Source: Pirellulaceae bacterium (GTDB lineage Bacteria > Planctomycetota > Planctomycetia > Pirellulales > Pirellulaceae). Taken from it: a stretch of DNA of 6,963 nucleotides. The stretch is from positions 1 through 6,963 of the forward strand of contig JADLDX010000515.1 in NCBI GenBank assembly GCA_020846515.1, given 5' to 3'. Under the pieces are notes generated by a model. The model did not search any database, was not told the DNA's origin, and was given only the letters and a program-made list of their open reading frames with translations. Of this stretch, positions 5,702 to 6,963 are shown piece after piece. A program made the translations under genes and the position numbers. Every line of letters starts with the position of its first letter. Position 1 is the first letter of the stretch.

Positions 5702-5730
5702 TGTTCAAACCATATCCGGTGTGGTATGGT
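5702..5730 (+). promoter_or_regulatory. Possible extended -10 promoter for the SRP RNA
   Basis: TGGTATGGT (5722-5730) matches an extended -10 (TG, one base, then TATGGT at 5725-5730). A poor -35 candidate, TGTTCA (5702-5707), is 17 bp upstream. The predicted start would be within about ten bases of the folded RNA's 5' end (5747). Support is the spacing and the extended TG only. Confidence 0.35.
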
Positions 5731-5746
5731 TAACCAACAACACGGT

Positions 5747-5864
5747 GGATGTGCTGTACAGGAGTGGCTCTCGCGAGGGGGAGCCGTGAACCTGGTCAGG
5801 ACTTAAGTGTAGCAGCCATAAGCGGGGTACTCTTGTGCGAGGGCCTCTCGTGTGCAGCACATCC
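5747..5864 (+). ncRNA. ffs: Signal recognition particle RNA (4.5S-like)
   Basis: This is the RNA of the bacterial SRP, which binds Ffh (SRP54) and FtsY and directs nascent membrane proteins to the membrane. The hallmark is domain IV: GTGAACCTGGTCAGG (5786-5800), a 10-nt apical segment, then AGCAGCC (5811-5817), as in GGTCAGG...AGCAGCC of known SRP RNAs. The RNA closes on itself: GGATGTGCTGTACA (5747-5760) pairs with TGTGCAGCACATCC (5851-5864) through one G-U pair; GAG (5762-5764) pairs with CTC (5847-5849); and GGCTCTCGC (5766-5774) pairs with GCGAGGGCC (5837-5845), again with one wobble. A TTTT run (5865-5868) follows at once. About 118 nt is close to the E. coli 4.5S length, and no Alu-type domain is visible. 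Oddly, the apical segment is ACTTAAGTGT instead of the usual TCCGGAAGGA, so the GGAA tetraloop is absent. The ends are set by pairing and may be off by a few bases. Confidence 0.92.
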
Positions 5865-5868
5865 TTTT
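5846..5868 (+). terminator. SRP RNA 3' end and T-run
   Basis: The 3' strand of the closing stem (5851-5864) is followed by TTTT (5865-5868), resembling an intrinsic terminator built from the RNA's own terminal helix. The T-run is short. Confidence 0.5.
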
Positions 5869-5882
5869 CTCAGCATCGTTGT

Positions 5883-5954
5883 TCCGACAACCGTGGGCTA
5901 GCGCCCGGCGGCTGATAGTCCGACAACGGTGGGCAAGCGCCCGGCGGTTGCTAT
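5883..5954. repeat. Two tandem 36-bp repeats
   Basis: Units 5883-5918 and 5919-5954 both start TCCGACAAC and share the core GCGCCCGGCGG; 31 of 36 positions are identical. The motif GTGGGCTAGCGCCCGGCGGCT resembles sequences that I recall as dispersed in Pirellula-like spacers (from memory). The array lies between the SRP RNA terminator and the 3' end of the convergent hydrolase gene. Confidence 0.8.
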
Positions 5955-5961
5955 CCGAAGT

Positions 5962-5989
5962 GTTGATCAGCCGACGCGTTGATCAGCCG
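5962..5989. repeat. Pair of 12-bp direct repeats
   Basis: GTTGATCAGCCG occurs at 5962-5973 and 5978-5989, exact copies 16 bp apart, each containing the palindrome TGATCA. They continue the repeat cluster that begins at 5883. Confidence 0.75.
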
Positions 5990-6030
5990 CAGCGCGCTGG
6001 CGTCCGGTTTTGCCCGACGCAACGAATCGC

Positions 6031-6882
6031 TTAGTTCAAGAACTGCAGCAAGGCCTGATTAAAGTCGTTGGCTGCTTCCACCATCGGCAAGTGTGCGGCT
6101 CCAGCAATGCTGTGCATTTGGCTGCTGGGTATCCGAGCAGCCCATTCTTGGTTTTCGGCCGGCGGTGAGATCACATCATGTTCACCCGTGATCACCAACG
6201 TGGGTACATGAATCATCGACAGTTCACCACTGAAGTCATGCCGGTCGGCCATGGCTTGTTGGATGGCAGCGATCGTGGTTGGTCTGACCGCAGCCATCAT
6301 GGCTTTGATCTGGGCAGTAGTTTCCAAGTCGTTCTCCAGTGTCCTCTGACTGAGAAGTTTGGGAAGCATCGGCGAAACTGCTGACCACGTGGAGTCAACC
6401 AAAGCGCGTTGGCCCATGTCCAGTCGACCTTGCCGGGCAGCCGGCGAGTCGGCAAAGGGCTTAGTGTTGGACAGGACTAGTTGCCGTAAATGAGAAGCGT
6501 ACTGCTTCCAGTACTCCAGCGCTACGTAACCGCCCAACGACAGACCAGCCAGTGCAATGGGCTGGTCGCCCACAAGGACTCGGCGCATATGCTCCAGGTC
6601 CTCAGCCAAGTCGCTGATCGTCACCGGCCCTTCAATGGCGGACGATTTGCCGAAGCCGTGAAGGTCGGGCGCTAGCACATGGTAACCCCGAGCCACCAAG
6701 GGTCCGAGTGTGCGTTGCCAGATCGTGGCATCCAATGGAAAACCATGGACCAGCACAATCGGTTGACCAGAGCCAATGGCATGTACCGCCACCGTGTGGC
6801 CCCGCGGCATGACGAGTTCGATCGTGCGTTGTTCACTGCTCTGGTGTGCCATAGCCTGTTGCGTCTCTGTTGGTTGTGACAT
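6031..6882 (-). CDS. Alpha/beta hydrolase (3-oxoadipate enol-lactonase-like fold)
   Basis: This 283-residue cytoplasmic alpha/beta-hydrolase is of about the usual family length (near 260-290). The oxyanion-hole motif HGFP is at 46-49, followed by W55. PDLHGFGKSS (72-81) is the typical second block. The nucleophile elbow G-L-S-L-G (113-117) gives Ser115. The acid is Asp236 in VITGEHD (230-236), and the base is His264 in GAAHLPMVE (261-269). The triad is complete, so an active hydrolase is expected; the overall look is that of enol-lactonases or carboxylesterases (PcaD/BioH-like), but the substrate cannot be told from sequence and no pathway genes are next to it. The start at 6882 has no clear Shine-Dalgarno; the next ATG, 10 codons on (6852), would also keep the whole fold. 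A TATAAT lies just upstream on this strand (6896-6901), implying a very short leader for the first ATG. It converges with the SRP RNA. Confidence 0.88.
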   Translation of the reverse strand: MSQPTETQQAMAHQSSEQRTIELVMPRGHTVAVHAIGSGQPIVLVHGFPLDATIWQRTLGPLVARGYHVLAPDLHGFGKSSAIEGPVTISDLAEDLEHMRRVLVGDQPIALAGLSLGGYVALEYWKQYASHLRQLVLSNTKPFADSPAARQGRLDMGQRALVDSTWSAVSPMLPKLLSQRTLENDLETTAQIKAMMAAVRPTTIAAIQQAMADRHDFSGELSMIHVPTLVITGEHDVISPPAENQEWAARIPSSQMHSIAGAAHLPMVEAANDFNQALLQFLN

Positions 6883-6895
6883 GGTCTGTTGTTTG

Positions 6896-6901
6896 ATTAT
6901 A
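6896..6901 (-). promoter_or_regulatory. TATAAT -10 candidate of the hydrolase gene
   Basis: Read on the minus strand this is a perfect TATAAT, 13 bp before the ATG at 6882. Transcription would begin about 6-7 bases before that ATG, giving a nearly leaderless message, or a leader of about 37 nt if the ATG at 6852 is used. No good -35 is seen at normal spacing. Confidence 0.4.
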
Positions 6902-6923
6902 TGTTGTTTTAGGTGTCGAACTA

Positions 6924-6952
6924 ACCCTCCCGCTGCGTAGCAGCGGGAGGGT
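6924..6952. repeat. Perfect GC-rich palindrome, 13-bp stem with 3-nt loop
   Basis: ACCCTCCCGCTGC (6924-6936) pairs perfectly with GCAGCGGGAGGGT (6940-6952) around GTA. Such a tight, strong hairpin next to a promoter region could end transcription entering from outside the window or be a dispersed REP-like element. No T-run follows on the plus strand (TCGCCTGG), and only TTAG follows on the minus strand, so it is not a textbook terminator. Confidence 0.8.
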
Positions 6953-6963
6953 CGCCTGGCGTC

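Larger units (their letters stand above)
5490..6030. other. 541-bp region without a called protein gene
   Basis: Between the TAA of the Arg-rich gene and the convergent hydrolase lie, in order, the detached in-frame tail (5490-5609), a hairpin (5644-5675), a probable promoter (5702-5730), the SRP RNA (5747-5864) with its T-run, and tandem repeats (5883-5989). Little sequence is left unexplained. Confidence 0.7.

Noticed and set aside
5852..6034. 60-codon plus-strand frame after the SRP RNA
   Set aside because: It starts inside the SRP RNA's closing stem and reads through tandem repeats.

Overview
The window looks like chromosomal DNA of a planctomycete, most likely of the Pirellula/Rhodopirellula/Blastopirellula type. 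This rests on recognition, not on a search. The clues are a small lipoprotein ending in PYYTTRGPRDFLLNNPPTIGR-like sequence (split here as PYYTTRGPRDF then LLNNPPTIGR), a long Arg/Glu/Pro-rich protein starting MGDHWKSLANKLG, a secreted FAD-dependent oxidoreductase of the kind abundant in that phylum, and gene-sparse spacers filled with palindromic GC-rich repeats. DNA is moderately GC-rich. I see no phage, CRISPR, transposase or tRNA gene.

Layout. (1) 3-515 (+): the 3' end of a gene that starts upstream, encoding beta-sandwich, PapD/Ig-like sequence. (2) 516-1169: a spacer with a 20-bp perfect inverted repeat (566-585/659-678), a short direct repeat and a hairpin, but no convincing gene. (3) 1170-2840 (+): exported FAD-dependent oxidoreductase, full length. 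(4) 2841-3251: a spacer between convergent genes, packed with nested inverted repeats, an 18-bp tandem duplication and a 17-bp tandem duplication. (5) 3252-3551 (-): small Cys-rich probable lipoprotein. (6) 3552-3872: divergent intergenic region with a perfect TATAAT for the next gene. (7) 3873-5489 (+): low-complexity Arg/Glu/Pro protein. Its reading frame continues past a TAA at 5487-5489 into 39 further codons that look like its natural Arg/Gly-rich C-terminus (5490-5606, TGA 5607-5609). (8) 5747-5864 (+): a bacterial signal recognition particle (SRP) RNA of about 118 nt, folding end to end and followed by TTTT. (9) 5883-5989: two tandem 36-bp repeats and a pair of 12-bp repeats. (10) 6031-6882 (-): alpha/beta hydrolase with an intact Ser-Asp-His triad. 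(11) 6883-6963: the hydrolase promoter region and a 13-bp-stem palindrome.

The genes do not form an operon. Each appears to be its own transcription unit, in alternating orientation. The housekeeping item is the SRP RNA, which acts with Ffh in co-translational membrane targeting. The two most interesting observations are the in-frame stop that appears to cut off the conserved tail of the Arg-rich protein, and the SRP RNA's apical loop, which departs from the usual GGAA tetraloop while keeping the length and conserved flanking bases of domain IV.
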